A stretch of DNA of 64,000 bases from Roseivirga pacifica (GCF_900111145.1 NZ_FOIR01000002.1:1-64000); one strand, 5' to 3'; shown: positions 15,948 through 25,263, counted from the first letter of the stretch. Made by a program: numbers and translations. Notes: a model not told the origin generated them from the letters alone.

Positions 15948-18713
15948 ATGAGAAAAACACTACTACTAGCAATTGTACTCTTACTAAATGTACAGTTTGC
16001 ATGGGCCCAAACGGGAAACGTTACGGGTAGAATTATTGACGAACTGGGGCTGGCTTTGCCGGGCGCTAGTGTAATGATTAACGAACTGAATAAAGGTGTA
16101 CCAACCGACAAAAACGGATACTACACAATTGTAGATGTACCGGCTGGTGAGTACACTTTAACGGTAAGCTTTATTGGCTACAAAAAGATTGAAGAGCAAA
16201 TTACCGTTGCTGATGGCACTTTGGTAAAAGACTTCTCTTTGGAACCTGGTTTTACACCTGGTGGAGACGTGATTGTAATTGGTGACCGTTTGAAAGGTCA
16301 GGCAAAGGCATTGAACCAGCAAAGAACAAATGCTAACATTACCAATGTGGTGGCTGCCGACCAAATTGGTCGTTTTCCTGATGCTAACGTAGGGGATGCA
16401 CTAAAGCGTATTCCTGGTATTACTATTCAGAACGACCAAGGTGAAGCCCGTAACATTATTGTACGTGGTATGGCTCCGCAGTTGAACTCTGTTACGCTAA
16501 ACGGTGAGCGTATTCCTTCGGCCGAAGGCGATAACCGAAACATTCAGTTGGACCTTATTCCGGCCGACCTTATTCAGACCATTCAGGTAAATAAGGCCGT
16601 GTTGCCAAATATGGATGCCGATGCAATTGGTGGCTCTGTAAACTTGGTAACGCGCTCTGCACCATCAACTCAGCGTATTTCTGGTACTTTGGCTTCTGGT
16701 TACAACTTCCTTTCTAACAAGCCAATCTGGACGGGTACTGTGGTTGCTTCAGACCGTTTTTTGAACGATAAACTTGGTGTAGTGGCTTCTGTAAGCTACA
16801 ACAACCACGACTTTGGGTCGGACAACGTAGAAGCCGTTTGGTTTGAAGGCGATAATGGTGAAGCACTTTTGGAAGAATTCGAAATTCGTGAATACAAAGT
16901 GCAGCGTATAAGAAGAAGCTTCAACCTGGCTTTGGACTATGAATTCAATGAAAACCATAAGATTTTCCTTTCGGGTGTTTACAACTGGAGAGACGACAGA
17001 GAAAACCGTTTCGCAATGGGTATTTCTGACCTGAACGAAGCCTTTGAAGACGGAAACGCCATTTCAGTTGGAGACCGCCAATGGAACCTGCCGGGTAGGG
17101 TTGAATATGAAACTAAAGGTGGAATTAGCTCTGGTAGAAACGACAACAGACGTTTGGAAGACCAACGCAATAGAAACATTAGCTTGAACGGTGAGCACCA
17201 GTTCGATCTGCTTAAAATGACATGGTCGGCTACTTATGCCAAGGCTTCTGAAAAGAGACCAAACGAGCGTTACATTAGCTACAGAGAGAGCGATATGGAT
17301 GTTTACTTGGATTTAAGAAATCCTGAATTTCCATTTGCTAGCCTAAGAAATCCTGCCGATAACCTGAACATTGGCTTGAATGAAATTACTGAAGAGTTTC
17401 AGGATACTTACGATAGAGACATTAACAGTAGAGTTGATTTCCAACTACCTGTTTCGAAAAATACCATTCTGAAGTTTGGTGGACGTTTAAGAACAAAGAA
17501 GAAGTTTAGAGAAAATAGCTTCTTTGAGTATGCTCCGGTAGACGAAGATGCTTTCGGTCCAACTTTGGGTGATGTTCCGCACACCGATTATTCTGATGGA
17601 GATTTCTTGGCAGGTAGCCAGTACCAAGCGGGTATCTTTGTTACACCAGAATTCCTAGGTGGACTTGATTTTACTGATCGCTCTATGTTCGATGAGGACG
17701 ATGTGTTGGACGAGTACCTACCAGGTAACTATACTGCAAACGAGAACATTTATGCAGGTTATGCCATGGCCGACATTCAGTTGAATGAGAAGCTTTCCGG
17801 TATTGTAGGGGTGCGCTACGAGGCTACAGATGTAGAGTACACTGGTAACTTATTGGATATAGATAACGGTACTTTTACGCAAGAAACTGATACTAAAAAC
17901 TATGGCAACTTTATGCCGGGTGTTCACCTGAACTACAACTTTAGCGATTACTCAATTTTGAGATTCGCGTGGACAAACACAATTGCGCGTCCTAACTACT
18001 TCGATCTTGTGCCTTACGCTGAGTTTAGCCCAGACGATGAGGAGCTTGTAAGAGGTAACCCGAACTTGGAGCCAACCACTTCGATGAACTTCGATGTTAT
18101 GTATGAGAACTACTTCCAAAACATTGGTTTGGTGTCTGGTGGTGTGTTCTACAAAGACATCGACAGCTTTATTTACGAGCGCGTAATCGAAGATTATACT
18201 GACCCTGATTTCGGTAATAACCTGGAGTACACTACTTTCGAAAATGGTGGTACTGCAGAGGTTTATGGTTTGGAGCTTTCTTTCCAACGCCAAATCTGGA
18301 AAGGCCTTGGCTTATACCTAAACTATACCTACACGCAGTCTAGCACTACGGGTATTCAGGATAGAGAAGATGATGAGATTGAGTTGCCTGGAACTGCCAA
18401 CAACATGTTCAATGCATCGCTTTCTTGGGAAACAGACAAATTGGTGTTGAGAGCATCTTTGAACTACGCTAGCGACTACATTGATGAGTTGGGTGGCGAT
18501 GCTTTCGAAGATCGTTTTTACGACAAACAAACATTCATCGATTTGAACGGTTCTTACGCATTCACTCCTAACTGGAGATTCTTCTTCGAGGTGAATAACC
18601 TTACGAACCAACCATTGAGATACTACCAAGGCGTGAGCTCTAGAACCATGCAAATGGAGTACTACAATGTGCGTTTCAACGCTGGTTTGAAATTCGACTT
18701 GTTCAAAAACTAA
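15948..18713 (+). CDS. TonB-dependent receptor, phytase-linked
   Basis: This 921-residue outer membrane receptor has a signal peptide ending near WAQ (residue 21). A carboxypeptidase-regulatory-like domain follows (about 22-107; TGRIIDELGLALPGASVMI), then a plug with GRFPDANVGDALKRIPGI and a 22-strand-type barrel ending in a terminal aromatic strand (FNAGLKFDLF). It is not a SusC type: no SusD gene is adjacent. The next gene, 49 bp away, is a beta-propeller phytase, so the likely cargo is phytate, an inositol phosphate or a metal-phytate complex (inference). Confidence 0.92.
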   Translation: MRKTLLLAIVLLLNVQFAWAQTGNVTGRIIDELGLALPGASVMINELNKGVPTDKNGYYTIVDVPAGEYTLTVSFIGYKKIEEQITVADGTLVKDFSLEPGFTPGGDVIVIGDRLKGQAKALNQQRTNANITNVVAADQIGRFPDANVGDALKRIPGITIQNDQGEARNIIVRGMAPQLNSVTLNGERIPSAEGDNRNIQLDLIPADLIQTIQVNKAVLPNMDADAIGGSVNLVTRSAPSTQRISGTLASGYNFLSNKPIWTGTVVASDRFLNDKLGVVASVSYNNHDFGSDNVEAVWFEGDNGEALLEEFEIREYKVQRIRRSFNLALDYEFNENHKIFLSGVYNWRDDRENRFAMGISDLNEAFEDGNAISVGDRQWNLPGRVEYETKGGISSGRNDNRRLEDQRNRNISLNGEHQFDLLKMTWSATYAKASEKRPNERYISYRESDMDVYLDLRNPEFPFASLRNPADNLNIGLNEITEEFQDTYDRDINSRVDFQLPVSKNTILKFGGRLRTKKKFRENSFFEYAPVDEDAFGPTLGDVPHTDYSDGDFLAGSQYQAGIFVTPEFLGGLDFTDRSMFDEDDVLDEYLPGNYTANENIYAGYAMADIQLNEKLSGIVGVRYEATDVEYTGNLLDIDNGTFTQETDTKNYGNFMPGVHLNYNFSDYSILRFAWTNTIARPNYFDLVPYAEFSPDDEELVRGNPNLEPTTSMNFDVMYENYFQNIGLVSGGVFYKDIDSFIYERVIEDYTDPDFGNNLEYTTFENGGTAEVYGLELSFQRQIWKGLGLYLNYTYTQSSTTGIQDREDDEIELPGTANNMFNASLSWETDKLVLRASLNYASDYIDELGGDAFEDRFYDKQTFIDLNGSYAFTPNWRFFFEVNNLTNQPLRYYQGVSSRTMQMEYYNVRFNAGLKFDLFKN

Positions 18714-18730
18714 TTGAAGACTTTTAAACG

Positions 18731-18757
18731 AAGGCAGTTTCGGCTGCCTTCATTTTT
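18731..18757 (+). terminator. Intercistronic hairpin between receptor and phytase genes
   Basis: AAGGCAG and CTGCCTT arms close on TTTCGG and are followed by CATTTTTC. It ends a few bases before the phytase start codon. It may reduce read-through and so set a lower level of phytase than receptor, or it may protect the 3' end of the receptor message. Confidence 0.55.
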
Positions 18758-18762
18758 CTAAT

Positions 18763-19842
18763 ATGAAGCATTTAAGATTAAACATTGGCTTGGCGGCTAT
18801 CATACTTTTTGCAGCTGCATGCCAAACCAACACTACAAATAATACTGAAACCACAACGGAAACAGTAAAGGCGGTAAAGCCTGTAATTGTTACCGAACCA
18901 GTGGTGTACGATACGGACGATCCTGCGATTTGGGTAAACCCTGAGGACGCATCGAAAAGCCTGATTGTGGGTACCGATAAGAATGAAGACGGTGCTTTGT
19001 TCGTGTTCGATTTGGAAGGAAAAATCGTGCAAGACAAAGTGGTCCGAGGCCTTAAGCGCCCGAACAATGTAGACATTGCCTATGGTTTGAACATTGGCGG
19101 CAAAAGTGTAGACATTGCTTTGACAGGCGAACGCATGACACACAATATGCGCTTGTTCAGCTTGCCAGATATGCAGCCGCTTGATGGTGGAGGAATCCCT
19201 GTATTTGAAGGTGAAACGGGGGTAGAGTACCGCGACCTAATGGGCGTAGCGCTTTACAAAAGACCTGCTGATGGGGCTATTTTCGCTATTATGGGTAGAA
19301 AAACTGGTCCAACAGACGGAACATACTTGTGGCAATACTTGCTTGAAGACAATGGCCAAGGAGGTGTAAAAGCTACCTTGGTTAGAAAATTCGGGATGTT
19401 TAGCGGTAACAAGGAAATTGAAGCCATTGCGGTAGATGATGAATTGGGCTACATCTATTACTCTGACGAAGGAGTAGGGGTGAGAAAGTACTATGCCGAC
19501 CCTGAGAAAGGCAACGAAGAGCTGGCACTATTTGCTACCGAAGGCTTTACCGATGACCATGAGGGTATCTCGATTTTCGATACGGGAAATGGCAAAGGTT
19601 TTATCCTCGTGTCTGACCAGCAAGCCAGCCAGTTTAAGATCTATCCGCGAGAGGGAAGCGCAACTAATCCGCATGATCATACATTGATTGAAAGCGTGCT
19701 GGTTTCTACTGTAGAAAGTGATGGTTCTGAAATTAGTAATGTAGCCTTTAACGCTACTTTTAAGAGAGGAATCTTCGTAGCCATGTCTGACGATAAGACC
19801 TTTCAGTACTACCGCGTAGAAGATATTTTACCTTTAGATTAG
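18763..19842 (+). CDS. Beta-propeller (3-)phytase lipoprotein
   Basis: This 359-residue lipoprotein (Cys20 in AAACQ) has a six-bladed beta-propeller phytase fold. Typical motifs are DTDDPAIWVNPEDASKSLIVGTDKN, RPNNVDIAYG, YYSDEGVGVRKY and GFTDDHEGISIF. The acidic residues in these loops bind calcium and hold phytate in characterised family members. The enzyme would release phosphate from phytate at the cell surface or in the periplasm. It follows the TonB-dependent receptor and a TPR/HTH regulator, forming a compact phosphate-scavenging locus. The gene ends at a strong terminator. Confidence 0.92.
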   Translation: MKHLRLNIGLAAIILFAAACQTNTTNNTETTTETVKAVKPVIVTEPVVYDTDDPAIWVNPEDASKSLIVGTDKNEDGALFVFDLEGKIVQDKVVRGLKRPNNVDIAYGLNIGGKSVDIALTGERMTHNMRLFSLPDMQPLDGGGIPVFEGETGVEYRDLMGVALYKRPADGAIFAIMGRKTGPTDGTYLWQYLLEDNGQGGVKATLVRKFGMFSGNKEIEAIAVDDELGYIYYSDEGVGVRKYYADPEKGNEELALFATEGFTDDHEGISIFDTGNGKGFILVSDQQASQFKIYPREGSATNPHDHTLIESVLVSTVESDGSEISNVAFNATFKRGIFVAMSDDKTFQYYRVEDILPLD

Positions 19843-19859
19843 GTCTTTATAGCGTCATA

Positions 19860-19904
19860 CCGGAAAAATAGGCCTTAACTTTTTAAAAGGCCTATTTTAT
19901 CCGG
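19860..19904 (+). terminator. Terminator after the phytase gene
   Basis: A long stem is formed by AAAATAGGCCTT and AAGGCCTATTTT, extended by outer CCGG pairs, with loop AACTTTTTAA. It lies 17 bp past the stop. Confidence 0.75.
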
Positions 19905-19989
19905 TATCTAAAAAACTTTACTATAAGGCTAGATTTAAGCCCAGATTGGTGTTGTCACCAATTGCAGGAATAGCATTATTGATTAGTAT

Positions 19990-20020
19990 AAAACCGGTGG
20001 CGCAAGCTGCCGGTTTTTTT
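19990..20020 (+). terminator. Second terminator upstream of the Septu-like module
   Basis: AAACCGG and CCGGTTT arms flank GGC/GCT inner pairs around GCAA, and a run of seven Ts follows. No gene lies just before it on the plus strand; it may be left from an earlier gene or back up the phytase terminator. Confidence 0.6.
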
Positions 20021-20077
20021 GTTGAGCCTTACGTTTTAGCTATGTGTAGTATCCTTGGGGATTGTGTATAGGTTTTG

Positions 20078-20722
20078 TTAGACTGCGTTTTTATTGTCTT
20101 CAAAATACTGTTTTAAGGAAAACGAGTATTCGTTTGACTCGATAAAATCATTTATTTCAGCTTCTATTAAGTTTTTAAGAGCTTGAACAGTTTCATTATT
20201 GTATTTGTCAATAAGCAGTTGAAGCTCTTCTATCTTTTCTTGTCTTCTATCTCTTAATTCAGGTCTATTTAACTCCAATTTACGCCATGTGATTTCACCT
20301 CTTTTACTTGTGTTGATGTGCATCAAAAGAGGTCCGAATGCTCGTAGATGGTCACCTGTTTTGTCTTTGTATGGATTTAGCATCATACAATCTTTATTTA
20401 GAAAGTCTCTCTTCTTGTTGTTACACCAATAACAACCGAAAGTCAAATTGCTCCATGTAAAAGTTAGCCTTGGATAAAGAGCTTTAGGAATAATATGTTC
20501 AATGTCACCTGGATAAATATGGGTTATTTTACTTTCACAATAAGCACACTTTTCCCTAGTCTCATCTTTAACAGCTTGTTTAACATCAGCTTTGTTGTAG
20601 CGTGACTGTTTGGTTTTATTTATAACTCCACTTGCATAAAGTTCATCCATTAAGTCTTTTGTCCAATCGTCTCCATTATTAACCAACGATTGAGGCTTAG
20701 CAATTTTGTTCAGCTCAATCAT
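20078..20722 (-). CDS. ptuB: HNH endonuclease, PtuB-like (Septu defence)
   Basis: This 214-residue protein carries a complete HNH nuclease: CAYC at 59-62, DIEH at 73-76 (catalytic His76), SN near 91-92 and CYWCNNKK from Cys97. The two CxxC pairs should bind zinc. The layout matches the PtuB/TIGR02646-type nuclease that pairs with an ABC-type ATPase in Septu antiphage systems. Its start overlaps the end of the ATPase gene by 4 bp (ATGA), so the two are translationally coupled. The expected role is DNA or RNA cleavage on phage infection. The symbol is by analogy; no database search was possible. Confidence 0.8.
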   Translation of the reverse strand: MIELNKIAKPQSLVNNGDDWTKDLMDELYASGVINKTKQSRYNKADVKQAVKDETREKCAYCESKITHIYPGDIEHIIPKALYPRLTFTWSNLTFGCYWCNNKKRDFLNKDCMMLNPYKDKTGDHLRAFGPLLMHINTSKRGEITWRKLELNRPELRDRRQEKIEELQLLIDKYNNETVQALKNLIEAEINDFIESNEYSFSLKQYFEDNKNAV

Positions 20723-21963
20723 TTTTTTCTAGAAATTAATTCAACAACAGCTTGATTAATGTAATTGCTCAGACCTATCTCAGTCAATTCATGTTTGAAG
20801 GTTTGTATATTTTCAGGTGTAATTCCTGCAGATGAATATTTCTCTAGTAAATCATCTATTCTATCATCAACCCATTCAGGAGTGGTTGTCTCTATGCCAA
20901 GTGCTTGTCTGAGTATTTCATTTGCTGTTCCTGACTTTTCTACATTTTCCAATAGTTCTGATACTACCTTATTTTCTTCGTTGTAGACTAATGCATAAAC
21001 ATTTGAATCATTTACAGAAGAAATAATGAATGGATTATGAGAAGCTACTATAAACTGAACATTAGGAAATGCTTTTAGAAAATTTGGTAAAAGCGTTTTC
21101 TGCATTTCAGGATGCAGATGATTTTCAGGCTCGTCAAATGAAACCACAAATTGTTGGTCTGATTCATCAAACATATAAATCTGCCAAGCAAGATCTATGA
21201 TTGATGCTATACCTCCTGAAACAGCATCAATACTAAATTCTCCTGAATCTGTTTCTAAAACAACTTCAGGTATTCGAACAGATAGTGATTTAAAACCTAG
21301 TTTAGGCGGTAAAACTGTACGCAATATTTCTATAAACCCTTCATAGATTCTAATTGCACCTTCATTGGCATTTACTATTTGATTTCCATATCCAAGAGCT
21401 GCTAACGAAATCAATGTTTCCTTTATAAAATAGGTTTCTGTTTTATCTGAGTGACTGCCAAAATATCGTTTAACTTGTGACTTTCTATACTGTTGAAATG
21501 CTTGCCGCTTTGTAATTACGGACGTTTTTATGTTAGGTACATTTTGGTATTTATAAATAGGTCGATGTGATGGTATATTAAAACCTTTTAAAGGTTGTTG
21601 CTGTTGGATTTGAACTTGGTATGTGGTGTCAATTTTTTTTGGAATTAGCAAGTTTGTTCTACTTCCGTTTGCATAAATTAAATCTCCAATCCTGTCAGGG
21701 TTATTCGGATTATTTGAGTCGCTAAAATTTGATTCAAATATACTTTTCCAAAACCCAGTTAAGTATTTTAACCCACCAGTTTTTTTGTCTCTTTTAGCTG
21801 TTCCTACGAGGTTGTTTTGCCATCCAAAGTGTTGATTGATTATATTCAGTAAAGTGGTCTTACCTGCACCATTTGCTCCTGTCAAAATGGTCAATCTTGG
21901 ATGAAAATCAATTTGAACATTATCAAATTGTCGCCAAGATTCTATGTTTATGGATTTTATCAT
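20719..21963 (-). CDS. ptuA: ABC-type AAA ATPase, PtuA-like (Septu defence)
   Basis: The start is placed at 21963 (MIKSINIESWRQFDNV), preceded by an A/G-rich site; the frame extends to 22014 but those 17 residues look non-coding. The protein has 414 residues. Walker A is GANGAGKT (29-36), the ABC signature-like SGG is at 249-251, Walker B SFDEPENHLHP has Asp277-Glu278, and the H-loop is ASHNP with His309. This is the OLD/PtuA-like ATPase type. With the coupled HNH gene it forms a Septu-like pair. The two genes are visibly more A/T-rich than their neighbours and lie between repeat-rich or terminator-rich DNA, suggesting acquisition. Confidence 0.82.
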   Translation of the reverse strand: MIKSINIESWRQFDNVQIDFHPRLTILTGANGAGKTTLLNIINQHFGWQNNLVGTAKRDKKTGGLKYLTGFWKSIFESNFSDSNNPNNPDRIGDLIYANGSRTNLLIPKKIDTTYQVQIQQQQPLKGFNIPSHRPIYKYQNVPNIKTSVITKRQAFQQYRKSQVKRYFGSHSDKTETYFIKETLISLAALGYGNQIVNANEGAIRIYEGFIEILRTVLPPKLGFKSLSVRIPEVVLETDSGEFSIDAVSGGIASIIDLAWQIYMFDESDQQFVVSFDEPENHLHPEMQKTLLPNFLKAFPNVQFIVASHNPFIISSVNDSNVYALVYNEENKVVSELLENVEKSGTANEILRQALGIETTTPEWVDDRIDDLLEKYSSAGITPENIQTFKHELTEIGLSNYINQAVVELISRKK

Positions 21964-22688
21964 TTCTTTTTTAATGCAGTCTAATATTATGTGTGCGCCA
22001 CTGCAGTTTCGCATACATTTGAAAATATTGTAAAACCTCCTTACAGATGTGCTATAAGTAAGTTTTATCCTCAGAAAAGCACAGGAGTGTAACTAGAACG
22101 TGTGTGTTTTCTAGTATCAAGAAAGAGATTTGCGGGCTTATTTGCAAGGGGAGAATGTTGGAAGGGGTTGAAGTTATGAGGTTATGAAGTGAAGGAGTTA
22201 GTGGTTTAAGCCACTTGGAAAAATGAACTTATTGCCCTCTACCCCTCGAGGGATGCTTCCTGGTTTGTGATTAACTAAAAACCCAATCACCAAGTAGACA
22301 ACCCCTCTGTATCTCCCCTTGCAAAGGGGAGAAGTTGATTTTGTTAAGCGATTCTGTTTCTCCGATTAACTGATACACTGATAACCAATTACGGTGCAAG
22401 GCTGTTGGAGATTCTTTCTCCCGAATTCTCGGGATCAGAATGACGTACTATTGTAGCATTTGCGGTGGCCGTTACTATGAACCAAGAATAATGAACTGAA
22501 AAACCGATTTCCGTTTTCTGATATACCGATAACTAATTACCCTCTGTCCCTGAAGGGATGCCACTGATTAACTGTTACACTGATAACTAATCTCCCAATT
22601 ACCTAATTCCCCAATAAACTAAACAAAAAAAGCCCACCGGATTAACCAATGAGCTTCTAGTTCTATTGTCTAATGACTATCTGGCTAA
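21964..22688. other. Non-coding gap with palindromes and repeat fragments
   Basis: No credible gene is seen. The stretch holds CTCCCCTTGCAAAGGGGAG (22314-22332, hairpin), a block at 22363-22420 shared with 868-923 (GATTAACTGATACACTGATAA and on), several short CTGATAACTAATT-like repeats (22520-22620) and the typA terminator at its right end. It separates typA from the Septu-like genes. Confidence 0.6.
22625..22655 (-). terminator. Terminator of typA
   Basis: On the minus strand AGCTCATTGG pairs with CCGGTGGGCT over all ten positions (allowing G-T wobbles) around TTAAT, followed by seven Ts. Confidence 0.7.
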
Positions 22689-24494
22689 TTAGCCAGCAGA
22701 TTTAGCCATTCTTAAACGTGTATTTTCGTCAAGGTAGATCTTTCTCATTCTAATGTTCTGAGGAGTGATCTCCAAGTACTCATCCTTTTGGATGTACTCC
22801 ATCGCTTCTTCCAAAGAGAATCTACGTGGAGGAGCAATTTTAGAGTTATCGTCAGAACCAGCAGCACGCATGTTGGTCAATTTCTTACCCTTCTGAATGT
22901 TCACTACCAAGTCGTTTTCACGGCTGTGCTCACCAATTACCTGACCAGTGTAAAGGTCTTCACCAGGAGCCACAAAGAACACGCCTCTGTCTTGCAACTT
23001 GTCGATAGAGTAAGCAGTACCCGGACCGTTCTCCATAGAGATCAACGAACCGTTTGAACGGCCTTTAATTTCGCCTTTGTAAGGCTGATATTCTTTGAAT
23101 CTGTGGTTCATTACAGCCTCACCAGCAGTAGCGGTAAGTATGTTGTTTCTCAAACCGATCAAACCACGAGAAGGAATGTCGAACTCAAGGTGTTGCTGAT
23201 CGCCTTTTGGCTCCATAATCTTCAACTCACCTTTACGCTGAGTCGCCAATTCAATTACTTTACCCGATACATCTTCTGGTACATCTACCACCAAGCTTTC
23301 GATTGGTTCGCAACGCTGACCGTCAATTTCCTTATAAATTACCTGCGGCTGACCTACCATAAGCTCGTAGCCTTCTCTACGCATGGTTTCAATCAATACC
23401 GACAAGTGAAGAATACCACGGCCGTAAACCAAGAACTTATCTTCGGTATCAGTTTCTTCAACCTTAAGTGCCAGGTTCTTCTCAATCTCCTTCATCAAAC
23501 GGTCGCGCAAGTGGCGAGAGGTAACGAATTTACCTTCAGAACCGAAGCCAGGAGAGTTGTTAATGGTGAAGAGCATGTTCATGGTTGGCTCATCGATAGC
23601 GATACGCGGTAGTGGCTCCGGATTTTCGAAGTCAGTCAAAGTATCACCAATTTCGAAATCTTCAAGACCAACAATAGCGCAAAGGTCGCCAGCTTTTACT
23701 TCAGAAACTTTTACACGGCCAAGGCCTTCGAATACCTGAAGTTCTTTAATACGCACACGCTTAATAGAACCATCAGCCTTCGTTAAGCCCATTGATTTAC
23801 CTTCTTCCAACTTACCTTGGTACACACGGCCAATGGCAATACGACCAACGTATGCAGAGTAGTCAAGCGAAGTAACTTGGAACTGAGGAGTGCCTTCTGG
23901 AGATGGTGCCTCAGGAATTGTTTCTAATATTTTGTCTAGAAGAGGAGTAATGCTGTCCGTTTGGTTTTGCCAGTCATCGCTCATCCAGCCCATTTTTGAA
24001 GAACCGTACATGGTTTCAAAATCAAGCTGCTCTTCAGTAGCATCAAGGTTAAACATAAGGTCGAACACTTGTTCGTGCACCTCATCAGGACGGCAGTTTT
24101 CTTTGTCCACTTTGTTTACCACCACGATTGGCGTAAGACCAAGGCCAAGGGCTTTGCTCAATACAAATCGGGTTTGCGGCATAGGACCTTCAAAAGCATC
24201 AACCAAAAGCAAAACGCCATCGGCCATTTTCAATACACGTTCTACTTCACCACCAAAGTCTGCGTGACCAGGCGTATCGATAATGTTAATCTTTACGTCT
24301 TTATAGGTTACAGAAACGTTTTTAGAAAGGATGGTGATTCCACGCTCACGCTCTAGGTCGTTGTTGTCTAGAATTAGTTCGCCAGACTCTTGGTTCTCGC
24401 GGAATAATTTAGACGCGTGAATGATCTTATCGACCAACGTAGTTTTACCGTGGTCTACGTGTGCGATAATGGCAATATTTCTGATGCTTTGCAT
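22689..24494 (-). CDS. typA: Translational GTPase TypA/BipA
   Basis: The start is placed at 24494 (MQSIRNIAIIAHVDHGKTTL); the frame runs 8 codons further upstream but loses the conserved N-terminus. The 601-residue protein has G1 AHVDHGKT, G2-region RERGITI, G3 DTPGHADFGG and G4 NKVDKENCRP, then EF-G-like domains II, III and V and the TypA-specific C-terminal domain (NILTATAGEAVMNHRF). It binds ribosomes and acts in stress adaptation and ribosome assembly in other bacteria. The gene is monocistronic with its own terminator. Confidence 0.96.
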   Translation of the reverse strand: MQSIRNIAIIAHVDHGKTTLVDKIIHASKLFRENQESGELILDNNDLERERGITILSKNVSVTYKDVKINIIDTPGHADFGGEVERVLKMADGVLLLVDAFEGPMPQTRFVLSKALGLGLTPIVVVNKVDKENCRPDEVHEQVFDLMFNLDATEEQLDFETMYGSSKMGWMSDDWQNQTDSITPLLDKILETIPEAPSPEGTPQFQVTSLDYSAYVGRIAIGRVYQGKLEEGKSMGLTKADGSIKRVRIKELQVFEGLGRVKVSEVKAGDLCAIVGLEDFEIGDTLTDFENPEPLPRIAIDEPTMNMLFTINNSPGFGSEGKFVTSRHLRDRLMKEIEKNLALKVEETDTEDKFLVYGRGILHLSVLIETMRREGYELMVGQPQVIYKEIDGQRCEPIESLVVDVPEDVSGKVIELATQRKGELKIMEPKGDQQHLEFDIPSRGLIGLRNNILTATAGEAVMNHRFKEYQPYKGEIKGRSNGSLISMENGPGTAYSIDKLQDRGVFFVAPGEDLYTGQVIGEHSRENDLVVNIQKGKKLTNMRAAGSDDNSKIAPPRRFSLEEAMEYIQKDEYLEITPQNIRMRKIYLDENTRLRMAKSAG

Positions 24495-24515
24495 AGCCGT
24501 TCTTGAATTAAGCCG

Positions 24516-24523
24516 CAAATGTA
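24516..24523 (-). promoter_or_regulatory. Candidate -7 element of typA
   Basis: TACATTTG on the minus strand fits the TAnnTTTG consensus and lies 22 bp before the chosen typA start. No TTTG -33 box is seen at the proper spacing. Confidence 0.35.
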
Positions 24524-24655
24524 GTGCTTTAATATGAATTCAGCGTTATGCCTGTGAATTAGTTGATTGGAAGTGATGAAAATGCTTGATTAGGCCTAGC
24601 GGGGTGTAGTTTTTAAATATATAATTTCTGGGTGGCTGAATGTACTTGAATACCC

Positions 24656-24736
24656 GCTTTGACAAACTTTTAGCTCGATAAATTGATAATGCTGTAGGAT
24701 AAGCCGAGAGTCCATAGATCCAGTTTGTCAAAGTTT
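24656..24736. repeat. Dispersed ~80-bp element with inverted ends, copy C
   Basis: It begins GCTTTGACAAACTTTTAG and ends CAGTTTGTCAAAGTTT. It is most similar to copy A at 570-650, with only scattered substitutions in the interior. Confidence 0.75.
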
Positions 24737-24818
24737 GATTGCTGATTAACTGGTTCACCAATACACCAAACCACTTGGTCGACCCTTCGGCTACGCTCAG
24801 GGTGAAAAGGAGATTGGT

Positions 24819-24887
24819 TAAGCTGGCGTAAGGAGATCCTCATTATTGTTTGCAACGAGGATGTATGAAGAGTCGATTTGTAATCGG
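24819..24887. repeat. ~70-bp block shared with 683-751
   Basis: Both copies begin TAAGCTGGCG, contain GTTTG, AGGATGTA and GTCGATTTG, and end AATCGG at the same spacing, with scattered substitutions. Confidence 0.65.
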
Positions 24888-24995
24888 CATTTTGGCTACT
24901 GATAAACTGCTCCACAATGAACCACGAACTGGTTTTTCGATTTACTAATAACTAATCCGCTAATGACCAGTGACTAATCTACCAATTTACTTGCT

Positions 24996-25026
24996 AGGCC
25001 TCTCCGCTACGGTCGAGGAGAAAAGG
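24996..25026. repeat. 31-bp repeat identical to 1040-1070
   Basis: It starts AGGCCTCTCCGCTACGGTCG and ends GAGAAAAGG, as at 1040-1070. Confidence 0.75.
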
Positions 25027-25120
25027 CTGTGGGCACACGGCTCCATCGGAGCCGAATGTCATAGCCCAATGATAACGTCCGTCTCAGTGAGCTCCAGAGG
25101 AGCGACAAGTTTAACTGTTG

Positions 25121-25197
25121 GTTTTGTACCCTAAAGGCACAAATTAGAATTCCCGAATGCTTTTTGCTACCTATATACAGTCCCTAAAGGACAAAAT
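25121..25197. repeat. Intergenic repeat of the TAAAGGCACAA / TCCCTAAAGGACA type, copy 2
   Basis: GTTTTGTACCCTAAAGGCAC, then AGAATT, CGAATGCTTT, GCTACC and AGTCCCTAAAGGACAA. It closely matches copy 3 at 26561-26633. Confidence 0.65.
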
Positions 25198-25263
25198 TGG
25201 TGTGGGTACTAAAGCTGACGGAAGATATATAGCCTGTTTAACCGTTTTCTACTCAACTGAGAA

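Larger units (their letters stand above)
24524..25263. other. Non-coding gap with repeats shared with 0.5-1.3 kb
   Basis: No credible gene is present. It contains, in order, copy C of the inverted-end element (24656-24736), a block shared with 683-751 (24819-24887), the 31-bp repeat (24996-25026), a GGCTCCATCGGAGCC hairpin near 25039 and copy 2 of the TAAAGGCACAA repeat (25121-25197). Confidence 0.7.

Noticed and set aside
19921-19985. Minus-strand fragment reading like a protein C-terminus (NNAIPAIGDNTNLGLNL)
   Set aside because: Only about 30 codons are open before a stop and no start or upstream remainder is visible. It could be a gene remnant but cannot be supported.
20078-21963. Retron with PtuAB effector
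   Set aside because: No reverse transcriptase or structured non-coding RNA candidate was seen beside the ATPase/HNH pair.
23103-23612. 169-codon plus-strand frame opposite typA
   Set aside because: It is fully antisense to the conserved typA gene and its translation is rich in aromatic and Thr residues with no domain.
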